Below, piece after piece: positions 17,125 to 26,892 of a stretch of 64,000 bases of DNA. A model generated the notes under the pieces. That model had not been told where the DNA came from and ran no database searches. It saw only the letters and a program-made list of their open reading frames with translations. This stretch comes from Geomonas oryzae (GTDB taxonomy: Bacteria; Desulfobacterota; Desulfuromonadia; Geobacterales; Geobacteraceae): NCBI RefSeq assembly GCF_004117875.1, contig NZ_RAHW01000008.1, forward strand, positions 1 through 64,000. The letters run 5' to 3'. The translations under genes were made by a program, and so were the position numbers. Each line of letters starts with the position of its first letter. Position 1 is the first letter of the stretch.

Positions 17125-18969
17125 CTACCCCTCGAGGACCGGCAAAAGTCCTTCCATTTCAGGCTTGAAGATGCTCCAGACCCGCTCGCGCAGCTGGGCC
17201 AGGAAGTCGTGGGTGATGAATTTGGGGAGCGTCACCTTGTGGTTCGGGTCGTCCATGACCTGCGAGGGGAGGGTGTACTCCTCGTGCTCGTGGAAGCCCT
17301 GGCGCAGTTCGAGGGCGAGCCCGCGCAGGTACGCCCGGCGCACGGAGGCGACGATGTCCGCGGAGGCGATCTCGAGTCCCGCCGCTTCCTTCACGGCGCG
17401 CACGATGAGGTCGTGGCCGATGCCGACGCCGACGAACTTGCAAAGGCCGATCATGTCGTAGCCTACCTGCAAGAGGCCGCCCGTCGTGATCGCCTGCACC
17501 CACTCATCCAGGGAGTGCTTCCCTTCTTTGGCGAGCATCATGTGCGTCCCCATGGACATGTGCCCGCCGGCGATGGCGAAGATGTAGCCGGGGTTCGTGT
17601 CCGGGAGGTAGGCGGGAAGCTCCAGCCCCTTCACGTGCATGGCGTAGGCGGTCTCGCCGAGCGCCTCGGAGAGGCGCTTCACGCCGCGCCCGAGTTCGGG
17701 GTAAAGGCCGCGCCCGGCGCCGTCGATGAGCGCCGCGATCTTGTCGTAGTCCCCGAAGACGGCCCCGTTCAGGACCGGCGCCTCCGGGTGGCGCTCGTTG
17801 TAGTCGAGCAGGTAGGCGATGGTGGTGCCGAGCGATATGGCGTCCATGCCGAGGAGGTCGCAGCGGTGGATCAGGTCGCAGACCTCCTTCGGGTTGTGCA
17901 CGCCGAGGTTCGAGCCGAACAGGATGAGCGGCTCGAAGTCGAACTTCGCGGCGAGCTTGCCGCGGCTGCCGTCCTCGTTCTTGTGGAAGAGGTTGTTGTG
18001 GCAGCGGATGCCGCAGCGGTGGCAGGCCTCGGTGGCGACGTCGAATTCCTTCTCCACCTCGTCGCGGAACAGGCGCTCCACATTGTCGCACCCCTTGGGG
18101 CGGAAGTTGTTGAGCGGCACGGCGTGGAAGACCTGCAGCACCTCGATGTTGGCCCAGGTCCCCCCACCGCCGCCCTGGCTCGTCGGCTGGAAGCGCGCGC
18201 TCCCCCCGCTTTTCAGGATGTCGCGGTTCACGTCGCGGATCTCGGGGGTGATCTTCTGCAGCTTGTCAGGGCTCTGCGCCACGATGGCGAGGAGGTTTTT
18301 GTACCCCATGAGGCTACCCATGCCGCCGCGTCCGGCGAAGCGGCTCTTGGGCTCCCCGGATTTCAGCTCGTTGTCGGTGCTCATGACGACGGCACCCATG
18401 TAGTTGTTCTGCCAGTTCTCGCCTGCCGGGCCGATGGCGGCGAAATGGGCGTCCGGGTACTCGGCGGCGAGCGCCATGATCTTTGCGTGACCGGTGAGAC
18501 CGATGAGATGCCCGGCCGGCTTCAGCTCGACCTCGGGGCCGTTCGCCCCTTCCCTGAGCACCGCGTACACCGGGGTCTCGGAGCGGTTCTCGAAGATCAC
18601 CTCGTCGAGGCCGGTCCACTTGAACTTGTTGCCGAAGTTGCCGCTGCCGGTGGACCACATGGCGCCGGGGCGCCCGGTGCCTGACTGCTTCAAGGGGCTG
18701 TAGCCGGAGAAGTAGCTGCGCATTCCGGTCATCACGCTGGTGCCGGTCAGAAGGCCGGAGTTCAGGATCAGCGGGTTTTTAGGGGAATAGGCGCAGGCTA
18801 TGTCCCGCTCGGCCAGGATCTGGAAGCTCCTGCCGAAGCCGCCGAGGACGTCCTCGAGGTTTCGGCACGGGACCGCGGCGAAGTCGGCGCGGCCGGTGGC
18901 GAGGTCGATGGTGCAGCGCTGGTAGACCACGCTCGCGGGATCGGTGCTCATCATTTTGTTGTCGCTCAT
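17125..18969 (-). CDS. Tungsten-containing aldehyde ferredoxin oxidoreductase
   Basis: A protein of 614 residues of the AOR family. The cluster motif CHRCGIRC (CX2CX3C) in the middle and the distal Cys in MIGLCKF bind one [4Fe-4S]. The N-terminal domain carries the pterin contact regions (NSGLLTGTSVMTGMRSY and RFAGRGGMGSLMGYKN). It oxidises aldehydes to acids with ferredoxin, using a tungsten bis-pyranopterin. A MoaD-like gene lies directly upstream and glutamate dehydrogenase directly downstream. Together with the Liv uptake genes this points to oxidation of aldehydes derived from amino acids; the exact aldehyde is unknown. Confidence 0.92.
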   Translation of the reverse strand: MSDNKMMSTDPASVVYQRCTIDLATGRADFAAVPCRNLEDVLGGFGRSFQILAERDIACAYSPKNPLILNSGLLTGTSVMTGMRSYFSGYSPLKQSGTGRPGAMWSTGSGNFGNKFKWTGLDEVIFENRSETPVYAVLREGANGPEVELKPAGHLIGLTGHAKIMALAAEYPDAHFAAIGPAGENWQNNYMGAVVMSTDNELKSGEPKSRFAGRGGMGSLMGYKNLLAIVAQSPDKLQKITPEIRDVNRDILKSGGSARFQPTSQGGGGGTWANIEVLQVFHAVPLNNFRPKGCDNVERLFRDEVEKEFDVATEACHRCGIRCHNNLFHKNEDGSRGKLAAKFDFEPLILFGSNLGVHNPKEVCDLIHRCDLLGMDAISLGTTIAYLLDYNERHPEAPVLNGAVFGDYDKIAALIDGAGRGLYPELGRGVKRLSEALGETAYAMHVKGLELPAYLPDTNPGYIFAIAGGHMSMGTHMMLAKEGKHSLDEWVQAITTGGLLQVGYDMIGLCKFVGVGIGHDLIVRAVKEAAGLEIASADIVASVRRAYLRGLALELRQGFHEHEEYTLPSQVMDDPNHKVTLPKFITHDFLAQLRERVWSIFKPEMEGLLPVLEG

Positions 18970-18995
18970 ATCTTTTTGCTCCGCAAAATCGTTAT

Positions 18996-19069
18996 GGGGA
19001 CCGGCTCCGACAGGTGCCTGTCCCCCTGGTATCGCCGGCTGGGGACTGGCTTCTAAGGTGCCTGTCCCC
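18996..19069. repeat. Two tandem GGGGAC...GTCCCC hairpin repeats
   Basis: Copy A at 18996-19025 and copy B at 19041-19069 share GGGGAC(C/T)GGCT and AGGTGCCTGTCCCC. Each can fold into a hairpin. A related stem forms the terminator at 2168-2196. They lie between the MoaD-like and AOR genes and may attenuate or stabilise the transcript. The rest of 18970-19152 shows nothing else. Confidence 0.6.
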
Positions 19070-19152
19070 CTTGTCTTCCGTTCCCTTCCCCGGTCTGTCC
19101 CGTTTTTGTATGTTCCCCTATTGCGGGGATCGGGAAGCGACCCCCGGCGAAG

Positions 19153-19377
19153 CTAGCCTCCCCCCATGCGGGGCAAAAGCGACAGCACGTCGCCGTCCTG
19201 CACCATCTCGTCCCACGCCGCGTGCAGCCCGTTCACGAGGACGGTCCCCACGTCGTTTCTGGGAAGGCCCAACTGCTCCACGATGGAGGCGATCTTCTGC
19301 CCCGGGGTGCATTCCCACTCCGCCTCTTCGAAAAGCTTCCAGCGCAGGGAAGCGTAGAGTTTGATCCTGATCTGCAT
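19153..19377 (-). CDS. MoaD/ThiS-family sulfur carrier protein for tungstopterin synthesis
   Basis: A protein of 74 residues with a beta-grasp fold pattern and the C-terminal GG (LLPRMGGG) needed for thiocarboxylation. MoaD-type proteins donate sulfur in molybdopterin synthesis. Its position just upstream of the tungsten aldehyde ferredoxin oxidoreductase gene suggests a dedicated version for the tungsten cofactor, as often seen near AOR genes. I chose the ATG at 19377; a longer open frame covers livF in another frame and is a shadow. Confidence 0.8.
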   Translation of the reverse strand: MQIRIKLYASLRWKLFEEAEWECTPGQKIASIVEQLGLPRNDVGTVLVNGLHAAWDEMVQDGDVLSLLPRMGGG

Positions 19378-19517
19378 CCTTAAAACCTCGTCGCTCAAAG
19401 GTAAAAAGCCCCCGTCAGGCCGCACGGTTCCCATACGGGCGCCGGGATTGACCCGGCGCCTTCCGGAAAAGCGGTTTAAGGGAGTCTGAAAGGAACGTGT
19501 TTTTCTTGGCTGGTTGG

Positions 19518-20224
19518 TTAGAAGCCGAGGTAGGCCTCGCGGATGGAGGCGTCGGCTTCGAGGTCGGTGCCGGTCCCCTGTCCCACGATGCGCCCGTTCT
19601 CCATGACGTAGCAGTAGTCCGCGACCTTCAGGGTCTGGTGCACGTTCTGCTCGACCAGGAAGATGGTGAGCCCTGCCTTGTGCAGCTCCTGGATCACCTT
19701 GAAGACTTCCTGCACCATGATCGGTGCGAGACCGAGGCTCGGCTCGTCGAACATGATCACCTGCGGGTCCTGCATGAGCGCGCGGCCGATGGCAACCATC
19801 TGCTGCTCCCCGCCGGAGAGGGTCTCGGCGGTCTGGGTGCGCCGCTCCTCCAGGCGCGGGAAGATCTCGTAGATCCGCTTCAGGGTCTGCTGGCGCTTGC
19901 CGTGGGCCCTTTTCAGGTAGGCCCCGACCAGGAGGTTCTCCTCCACGGTCATCTTCGGGAAGAGCTGGCGCCCCTCGGGGACCAGGGTGATGCCGAGGTC
20001 GACCACCTTGTGCACCGGCATGCCGGTCACCTGGGTGCCGTCGTAGTGGATGGTGCCGTTCGCGGTCGGGATCAGGCCGCAGAGCGCCTTGAGGGTCGTG
20101 GTCTTGCCGGCGCCGTTCGCACCGATGAGCGCCACGAGCTGCCCCTTGGCCACCGAGAAGGAGATGTTCCAGAGGGCCTGGATGTCGCCGTAGTTGACGG
20201 AGATGCCGTTGACGTCGAGTAGAT

Positions 20225-20228
<4 letters not shown>
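19518..20228 (-). CDS. livF: Branched-chain amino acid ABC transporter ATPase LivF
   Basis: A protein of 236 residues: Walker A GANGAGKTT, signature LSGGEQQMVAIGRALM, Walker B QVIMFDEPS and switch His in LVEQN context. It powers uptake together with LivG. Its ATG overlaps the livG stop by 4 bp (ATGA), showing translational coupling. It is the last liv gene; the MoaD-like gene follows after 140 bp. Confidence 0.92.
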
Positions 20229-20950
<722 letters not shown>

Positions 20951-20952
20951 GG

Positions 20953-21954
20953 TTAGTTCCCCTCTTCCGGTACTGCCACGGCGGAGAGGGCCGCGGGTTC
21001 CGATGCCGGTTCAGGCTTTTGCTGCGGCCTGGCCACCGCCTTGCGCTTGACCAGGGTGCCCCAGAGGCCGTTGGGTATGAAGATGACGCTGATCGCGATC
21101 AGCGCGCCCAGGATGATCAGGTAGAGAAGCTGGAAGTCGGACAGGTACGCCCAGAAGATGGTCTTGAAGGCGAAGATGAGGATCGCGCCGAGCGCCGGTC
21201 CGAAGAGGGTCCCCATGCCGCCGAAGACCACCATGACCACCGCCTGGTCGCTCACCAGGTCCCCCAGCGTGGAGGAGGGATCGATGAAGGTGATCCAGTA
21301 GGCGTAGATGCCCCCCAGGATGCCGGTCGGGATCGCCGAGAGGATGAAGGACTGCATCTTCAGCATGGTCGGGTTCAACCCGAGCGCCTTGGCCCCTTCC
21401 TCGTCCTCGCGGATCGCCTTCAGCTTCAGGCCGAAGGGGGCGCGCTCCAGGAGGTACCAAAGGATCAGGAAGATGACGCCGACGGTGATCAGCATCAGGT
21501 AGTAGAAGAACAGCGGGTTCAGGAACGCCTCGAGGCGCATGCCGTCCGGGCCGCCGGTGAACTCGACGTTCAGGGCGAGCTGTTGGATGGCGCGCGAGAG
21601 CGCCCAGGTGGCGATGGCGAAATAGGCCCCCTTGAGCCTCAGGGTCGGGATCCCGGCGATGAGCGCGGTGAGGGCGGCGGCAAGTCCGCCCAGGGGAAGC
21701 GCCACCCAGAAGGGGAGATGCGCCTGCATCATGAGGATGCCGATGGTGTAGGCGCCGATGCCGAAGAAGGCGCCGTGACCGAAGTTCAGGTAACCGGTGT
21801 AGCCCGCGATGACGTCGAAGGCGATGGCAAGCCCGATCCACATGATCCCCTCGGTGAGCACGCGCAACACGAAGGTGTCGTGCACGACGAGAGGCAGGAT
21901 CAACAGGGCTGCGGTGATGATGGCGAGGATGGCTGCGCCGCGACTGGTTTTCAT
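20953..21954 (-). CDS. livM: Branched-chain amino acid ABC transporter permease LivM
   Basis: A protein of 333 residues with 8-10 hydrophobic helices. The family motif region GYTGYLNFGHGAFFGIGAY is present, as is the EAA-like cytoplasmic loop IREDEEGAKALGLNP. It forms the membrane channel with LivH. The C-terminal tail (after about 300) is basic and then Ala/Pro/Glu-rich. It begins 1 bp after the livH stop. Confidence 0.92.
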   Translation of the reverse strand: MKTSRGAAILAIITAALLILPLVVHDTFVLRVLTEGIMWIGLAIAFDVIAGYTGYLNFGHGAFFGIGAYTIGILMMQAHLPFWVALPLGGLAAALTALIAGIPTLRLKGAYFAIATWALSRAIQQLALNVEFTGGPDGMRLEAFLNPLFFYYLMLITVGVIFLILWYLLERAPFGLKLKAIREDEEGAKALGLNPTMLKMQSFILSAIPTGILGGIYAYWITFIDPSSTLGDLVSDQAVVMVVFGGMGTLFGPALGAILIFAFKTIFWAYLSDFQLLYLIILGALIAISVIFIPNGLWGTLVKRKAVARPQQKPEPASEPAALSAVAVPEEGN

Positions 21955-21955
21955 G

Positions 21956-22843
21956 TCAGACCCCCTTGCCGAACAGCCCGCGCGGGGAAATCAGCAGGAT
22001 GATGTAAAGGATGACGAACACGGCGAGCAGGGTGTGGCTCGGGTTGAAGTAGATCATGAAGATCGACTGCACGAGGCCCAGAAGAAGCGCCGCCCAGGGG
22101 ACGCCGGCCAGGTAACCCATGCCGGCGAGGACCACCACGAAGAAGGCGAAGATGGTGTACTCGTTCCCCATCTGCGCGCCGATGGAGAGGATGCACCCGA
22201 GGAGCACGCCGGTCATGGCGGAGATCCCTACGTAGATGCCGTACACGTAGGAACCGGTCCGCTTCGCGTTCACCCCCATGAGACCCGCGGCATCCTTGTG
22301 CTGTGCGAGCGCACGGACGCCGAGGCCGAAATTGGTCTTTTTGAGGAGGTAATGCAGGATCAGGGTGATCGCCACCGCGTAGGCGAGCCCCATGAGGCGC
22401 ACCGTCGGGATGGTCACGGTGAGGCCGATGGAGTCGAGGTTGAAGGACCCCTCCGAGAACGCCGAAGGGATCGAGTTCGAGTAGAAGCCGAACGCGGTGA
22501 GGGCGAGCCCGCGGAACATGATGGCCAGGCCGAAGGTGAAGACGAGCCCCATCAGGAAGGGGTTCCCCTTGGTGCCCGAGAGCACCCGGTGGATCACCGG
22601 TTGGACCAGGTAGCCGACCGCGAAGTAGATGACGAAGATGACCGGAAGGAAGATGAAGGGATCGAGACCAGTCCATTTGTTCAGATAGTAGCCGGTGAAG
22701 GCCCCGAACATGATCCACTCCCCGACGGCGAAGTCGATGACGTGCATGACCCCGTAGGTGAGCGAGAAAGCGATGGCGATGGTGATGTAGATCCCGCCCA
22801 GCAGAATCCCGTCGGTCAGGGCTTGTGGCAGCAGTTCCATCAT
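21956..22843 (-). CDS. livH: Branched-chain amino acid ABC transporter permease LivH
   Basis: A protein of 295 residues with about 8 membrane helices. The LivH features are the N-terminal QALTDGILLGGIYITIAIAF and the coupling loop VRALAQHKDAAGLMGVN. It is the first gene of the membrane part of the operon, 145 bp after livJ across a strong hairpin. Confidence 0.92.
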   Translation of the reverse strand: MMELLPQALTDGILLGGIYITIAIAFSLTYGVMHVIDFAVGEWIMFGAFTGYYLNKWTGLDPFIFLPVIFVIYFAVGYLVQPVIHRVLSGTKGNPFLMGLVFTFGLAIMFRGLALTAFGFYSNSIPSAFSEGSFNLDSIGLTVTIPTVRLMGLAYAVAITLILHYLLKKTNFGLGVRALAQHKDAAGLMGVNAKRTGSYVYGIYVGISAMTGVLLGCILSIGAQMGNEYTIFAFFVVVLAGMGYLAGVPWAALLLGLVQSIFMIYFNPSHTLLAVFVILYIILLISPRGLFGKGV

Positions 22844-22939
22844 AAAGCGAGTCCTCCAGCGTTGCGATTAAAGCAAATGCGGCAGTTACTTCATGGGGGG
22901 CGCGGGACGGCGTATCGTCGTTACCGCGGCCTCAACAGT

Positions 22940-22965
22940 CCCTGCCGGTCAGGTGACCGGCAGGG
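22940..22965. terminator. livJ-livH intercistronic hairpin (attenuator or mRNA stabiliser)
   Basis: Perfect 12-bp arms CCCTGCCGGTCA and TGACCGGCAGGG. No clear U run follows on the minus strand, so partial termination or 3'-end protection of livJ mRNA is more likely than full termination. This would give more binding protein than permease. Confidence 0.65.
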
Positions 22966-22988
22966 GCGCTTTGTTTCGTCTTCGTGGC

Positions 22989-24230
22989 TTAGCGGGATTT
23001 CCAGTCCTTCATCGGGTACTGGGCGGCCGCTTCCACCGAGGCCTTCGGGCCGACCGTCTTGATCTGGCCGTTCTGGATCTGGATGGTGAGCGGGTCGAGG
23101 CCGACGTTCGCGTGGTAGAACTCGCCGGAGGTGGCGAACTTCACGCGGCCGTAGAAGGTCTGCACGTCGATCTGCTCGAGCGCCTGCACGAGTTTCGCGC
23201 GCATCGCCTCGTCCATGCCCGGCTTCGCGCCGACCTTCTGGAGTGCGGTCTGGAAGGCGATGCCTGCTGCGGAGCAGCCGCCCTGGGTGTAGTCGCCCGG
23301 GTTCTTGAAGGCCTTCTGGGATGCGGCGGCGTAGGCGGAAGCGGTCGGCCAGAGCACCTTGCTCTTGGTCTTGGCGGTGCCGGTCCAGCAGGTGGTGCCG
23401 AAGATCTGCTCGCCGTCCTTGCCTACCGCGTCGGTGAACGCCTTGTCGGTGATGCCGCAGTGCATGAGGAGCGCTTTCGGGGTGTAACCGATCTGCTTGA
23501 GCGCCTTCACGAACTTCACGTGCTCTTCGTCGTGGCCGCCGAAGGCGATGACGTCGGGCTTCATGCTGCGCACTGCGGAGAGAAGCGGGGTCATGTCCTG
23601 GCCGGAGGGGACGATGCTGAACTTAACGATCTTGAGCTTCGCTTTCTCGGCGGCAGTCTTGTATGCCTCTGCGGTTGCCTTGGAGAAGGCGTCGTTGGAG
23701 CCGATGATGGCGATGGTCTTCGGAGCCGGCTTCAGCTCGGTAAGGGTCTTGATGGAGGTGGCGCCGGTGAAGTTGATCGGCGGGATGGTGCCGAAGGTGT
23801 ACTTGAACTTGTTCTTCCAGATGAGCGGGCTCTCTGCGGAGCCGGTGATCATCGGGACCTTGTACTTGTCGACCACCGGGGCCACTGCGAGGGTCACGCC
23901 GGAGGAGTAGGGGCCGAGGATGAAATCGACCTTCTCCTGGGTGATCAGCCTCTCGGCTGCCGCCGCGCCTGCCGCCGGGTTGCTCTGGGCGTCGGCATAT
24001 ACCAGCTTGACCTGGTACTTCTTGCCCTGTACCTCGATGCCCCCCTTGGCGTTCACTTCCTGCGCCCAGAGGTCGTAGCCGCGCTTGGTGATGTTGCCGC
24101 CGGTCACGAGGTCACCCGAGAGCTCGGTGATGACGCCGATCTTGTAGAAGTTCCTCTGTTCCGCGTGGACCGGGATGGCCACGAAGAGGGCCGCGATGAG
24201 CAGCAGTACCCTGACGAATCCAAACTTCAT
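22989..24230 (-). CDS. Periplasmic amino acid-binding protein (LivJ/LivK family)
   Basis: A protein of 413 residues with a signal peptide (MKFGFVRVLLLIAALFVAIPVHA) and a type I periplasmic binding fold: IGVITELSGDLVTGGNITKRG, the ligand loop GPYSSGVTLAVAPVVDKYKVPMITG split over residues about 108-132, and AIIGSNDAFSK. Such proteins bind branched-chain or related amino acids; the adjacent GABA transaminase and AOR genes leave the true ligand open. It is the first gene of the liv unit. A sigma-54-like promoter lies 155 bp upstream. Confidence 0.9.
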   Translation of the reverse strand: MKFGFVRVLLLIAALFVAIPVHAEQRNFYKIGVITELSGDLVTGGNITKRGYDLWAQEVNAKGGIEVQGKKYQVKLVYADAQSNPAAGAAAAERLITQEKVDFILGPYSSGVTLAVAPVVDKYKVPMITGSAESPLIWKNKFKYTFGTIPPINFTGATSIKTLTELKPAPKTIAIIGSNDAFSKATAEAYKTAAEKAKLKIVKFSIVPSGQDMTPLLSAVRSMKPDVIAFGGHDEEHVKFVKALKQIGYTPKALLMHCGITDKAFTDAVGKDGEQIFGTTCWTGTAKTKSKVLWPTASAYAAASQKAFKNPGDYTQGGCSAAGIAFQTALQKVGAKPGMDEAMRAKLVQALEQIDVQTFYGRVKFATSGEFYHANVGLDPLTIQIQNGQIKTVGPKASVEAAAQYPMKDWKSR

Positions 24231-24384
24231 TGTGCTACCTCCTGTTTGTGATGTTGCGATTAGAGTTCAGGCCAGCGTTTCATTGCATTACATCCGGAGC
24301 TCGCGGCGCTCAGGCAGACGACGTCGGCTGTCGGCGACCGAAGGAGACCCGGCCCGCACCCCTCGGGGCAGGCTGGCCGTATAC

Positions 24385-24400
24385 AGCAGAAAGTATGCCA
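24385..24400 (-). promoter_or_regulatory. Candidate sigma-54 promoter for the liv-AOR-GDH unit
   Basis: On the minus strand TGGCATACTTTCTGCT: GG and GC are spaced by exactly 10 bp, with the -24 element TGGCA intact. The leader to livJ would be about 140 bp. A sigma-54 activator gene ends just upstream at 24602. The rest of 24231-24601 holds a CCGTATACGG palindrome and no gene. Confidence 0.5.
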
Positions 24401-24579
24401 AGGAGTCGGCGTCGGGTGAAAAGGGGGCGGCGATGGAGGCTTTGTGACGGGAAATCGCGCTCCGTGGGGGCTGCACAGGGGTGTCCGCAGAAAAACGCAC
24501 CGGGGCCGGGCGCCGTGTTTCGACGGAACGGTTCCGTGGCGGGCGGGAAAATATTCACATCTGAATAACGAAAGGGTGT

Positions 24580-24589
24580 CCGTATACGG
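24580..24589. promoter_or_regulatory. CCGTATACGG palindrome, candidate activator binding site
   Basis: A perfect 10-bp palindrome about 190 bp upstream of the candidate -24/-12 element. A near copy, CCGTATACAG, lies at 24377-24386, next to that element. The distance suits an enhancer site. The match is short, so this is tentative. Confidence 0.35.
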
Positions 24590-24601
24590 TCGGGGTGCCC
24601 G

Positions 24602-26383
24602 CTATGCGGTCAGTCCGTAGCGCTTCAACTTCCTGGCTATGGTCGGCTGGCTAACGCCGAGCGCCTGGGCGATGTCCGCCTGGCTGCCGTGGGCCTCAAC
24701 CGCCTGCGCCAGGAGCGCCCTTTCGGTGCTTTCGATCACCTGCGGCAGCGTCATGGTCTCGGGCCACTGGGCCGGCACCGTGTCGCCTGCGGCATCGCCC
24801 TTGGCGACATCGGCGGGTAGATCCTGCAGGCTGATCACCTCGGTCTCGGTCATGACGACCAGACGCTCGCAGAGGTTCATGAGTTCCCTCACGTTACCGG
24901 GGAAGGGGTAGCCCAACAGGGTGTCGCAGGCCGCGCGGGAGAGGCGTTTGCGGGTCTTGTGTTTCTTCGCGTACCACTCGATGTAGTGGAGGATGAGGGG
25001 GAGCAGGCATTCCTTGCGCTCCTTCAGGGAGGGGACGTGGATCGGGATCACCTTCAGGCGGTAGTAGAGGTCGAGGCGGAACTTCCCTTCCTCGACCATC
25101 TGCTCGAGATTCCGGTGCGTTGCGGCGAGGATGCGCACCTTCACCTCGCGCGGGCGGGTGCTCCCGAGGCGCATGATGGTGCCGTCCTCCATGAAGCGCA
25201 GAAGCTTCACCTGAGAGGGGAGGGGGAGCTCGGCGATCTCGTCGAGGAAGAGGATGCCGCCGTCGGCGAGCTCGAAGTAGCCCGGTTTCCCGCCGGACTG
25301 CGCGCCGGTGAAGGCCCCCTTGTCGTAGCCGAAAAGCTCCGATTCTATGAGGGATTCCGGGATGGCGCCGCAGTTTATCTTGATGAGCGGCTTGTCGGCG
25401 CGCTCCGAGTTCTTGTGGATCAGGTCGGCGAAGAGCCCCTTGCCCACCCCGGAGGGGCCGAGGATGAGCACCGTCGATTCCACCTTGCTCACCTTGAGCG
25501 CCTGGCGCAAAGCCTTCAGCATGGCTGGGCTTTTAGCGATGATCTGCTGGTTTTCCAGCTGCTGTTCCTGCTGCATCTCGAGCATCTGGTTGCGGAACTG
25601 GTCCTTGATCGCCTCCTGGTCCTCGAGCTCGCGTTGCAGGTCGTCGATTTCCGTTATGTCCCGCTCGCTTACCACGATGCGGGTGATGCGGCCGGCGGAG
25701 TCATAAACCGGGGTCGCCGTGGTGATGAGCTTTTTCCCCTCGCGCGACTGCAGAAGGTTCACCCGCGAGCGGGTGCGGAGCACCTCGAGCGTCGCGGAAC
25801 GGTCGAAAACCCGCTGGTTTACCAGGTCGCGCATGTTGCGCCCGACCACGTCCTTTGCCTGCACGTTGTTGATGCGCTCCGAGGCGGGGTTGATGCGCAC
25901 CACGTTCGCGTCGGCGTCGCAGATCCAGAGCCCGTCCGAGGAGGAGTCGATGATGGTGTCCAGTTCCCGGGTAAGTTCCTGGAAAAACTCCATCTGTTTG
26001 GCCATGTCTTCGAGCTCGGTGCTCTCCACGAAGACGCATACCGCGCCCACCTGTTCCTGGTCCAAAAGCATCGGGCTCACCCGTACCAGGAAGTTCGACT
26101 CGATGCCGTGCACCGATATTTCCGCGTTGTTCCGGGAGGTTCCCAAAAGGCGCTGCGCCACCTTGGGCCAGAGCTCCGGGAGGACGTCGTTCAGGTGCAC
26201 CCCCTGGAACGCGCCGAACCCCTCGCGGACGGCCCGGTTGGCGAGGATGATCATCCCCGAGGTGTTGACGGCAAGGATCCCTACCTCGACGGCGTTCACC
26301 ATGGCCTGGTAGAAGTGGTCCGAGCGCAGATCACCGTTGCCTAAAAAACCGATCAGTTCCACGGGGTTGAGCGAGCTGTTCAC
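24602..26383 (-). CDS. Sigma-54-dependent regulator with two PAS domains
   Basis: A protein of 593 residues. PAS domain 1 covers about 20-130 and PAS 2 about 140-260, followed by a coiled coil (ELEDQEAIKDQFRNQMLEMQ). The AAA+ domain has Walker A GPSGVGKG, the contact loop GAFTGA and FLDEIAELPLPSQ. The Fis-like helix-turn-helix at the end reads GSQADIAQALGVSQPTIARKL. It activates sigma-54 RNA polymerase in response to a small ligand or redox signal read by PAS. I chose GTG 26383 with AAGGAG upstream; a TTG at 26428 is an alternative. It lies between the liv-AOR unit and the divergent GABA transaminase gene, and probably controls both. Confidence 0.88.
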   Translation of the reverse strand: MNSSLNPVELIGFLGNGDLRSDHFYQAMVNAVEVGILAVNTSGMIILANRAVREGFGAFQGVHLNDVLPELWPKVAQRLLGTSRNNAEISVHGIESNFLVRVSPMLLDQEQVGAVCVFVESTELEDMAKQMEFFQELTRELDTIIDSSSDGLWICDADANVVRINPASERINNVQAKDVVGRNMRDLVNQRVFDRSATLEVLRTRSRVNLLQSREGKKLITTATPVYDSAGRITRIVVSERDITEIDDLQRELEDQEAIKDQFRNQMLEMQQEQQLENQQIIAKSPAMLKALRQALKVSKVESTVLILGPSGVGKGLFADLIHKNSERADKPLIKINCGAIPESLIESELFGYDKGAFTGAQSGGKPGYFELADGGILFLDEIAELPLPSQVKLLRFMEDGTIMRLGSTRPREVKVRILAATHRNLEQMVEEGKFRLDLYYRLKVIPIHVPSLKERKECLLPLILHYIEWYAKKHKTRKRLSRAACDTLLGYPFPGNVRELMNLCERLVVMTETEVISLQDLPADVAKGDAAGDTVPAQWPETMTLPQVIESTERALLAQAVEAHGSQADIAQALGVSQPTIARKLKRYGLTA

Positions 26384-26760
26384 GGGCTGTCGTCTCCTTC
26401 TTGCCGGCTCGTTTTGCGAGTGCTGCAAGCCGCTTAGGCTGATTCGCGACGGTCGTTCACGGTGTCGCGGAAGGGGGTGTTTCGGCGCATTATGCAGAAT
26501 TGAATCAAATATTCAAGGATAAATAAAAAAGAGCCTCAAACAGTCACCGCCCTTCATACCACTGTCACAGTCGCAAGTCCTTATTTTTCGCGTATGACAT
26601 TTCCGGTCCTGGAAACAGGGAAGCCCGACGGCTCCTGTCTGTGCCCGTATGTGTAGATACATAGGCCCTCCATCGTATGAGGTCGGGTTCGTATCGCAGC
26701 CTTGTTTACCTTTACGTCAAATCCTGATTTGCCGCGCATGACCGGTGGAGGGGCGATGCT

Positions 26761-26776
26761 TGGTACGGTCCTTGTA
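26761..26776 (+). promoter_or_regulatory. Weak sigma-54-like promoter for the GABA transaminase
   Basis: TGGTACG-GTCC-TTGTA matches the consensus TGGCACG-N4-TTGCA with two changes, one in the -12 GC. It lies 117 bp before the ATG at 26893. The interval 26384-26892 also has the small dyad TATGT-GTAGAT-ACATA near 26649-26664 and otherwise no gene that I can see. Confidence 0.35.
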
Positions 26777-26892
26777 GTGGGGGATATCCCGACGACGCCG
26801 TCGTACGCCGTCCGTGCCGATCCGCCACGTGGGCCGGAGTCCTCATCGAGCGACCCTGGCAGTCACAAATACTAGGCAAAGGAGCTGTATCC

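Noticed and set aside
24230..24568. Plus-strand frames of 90-112 codons upstream of livJ
   Set aside because: They cover the regulatory gap, have no ribosome site and give Arg/Gly-rich translations without family resemblance.
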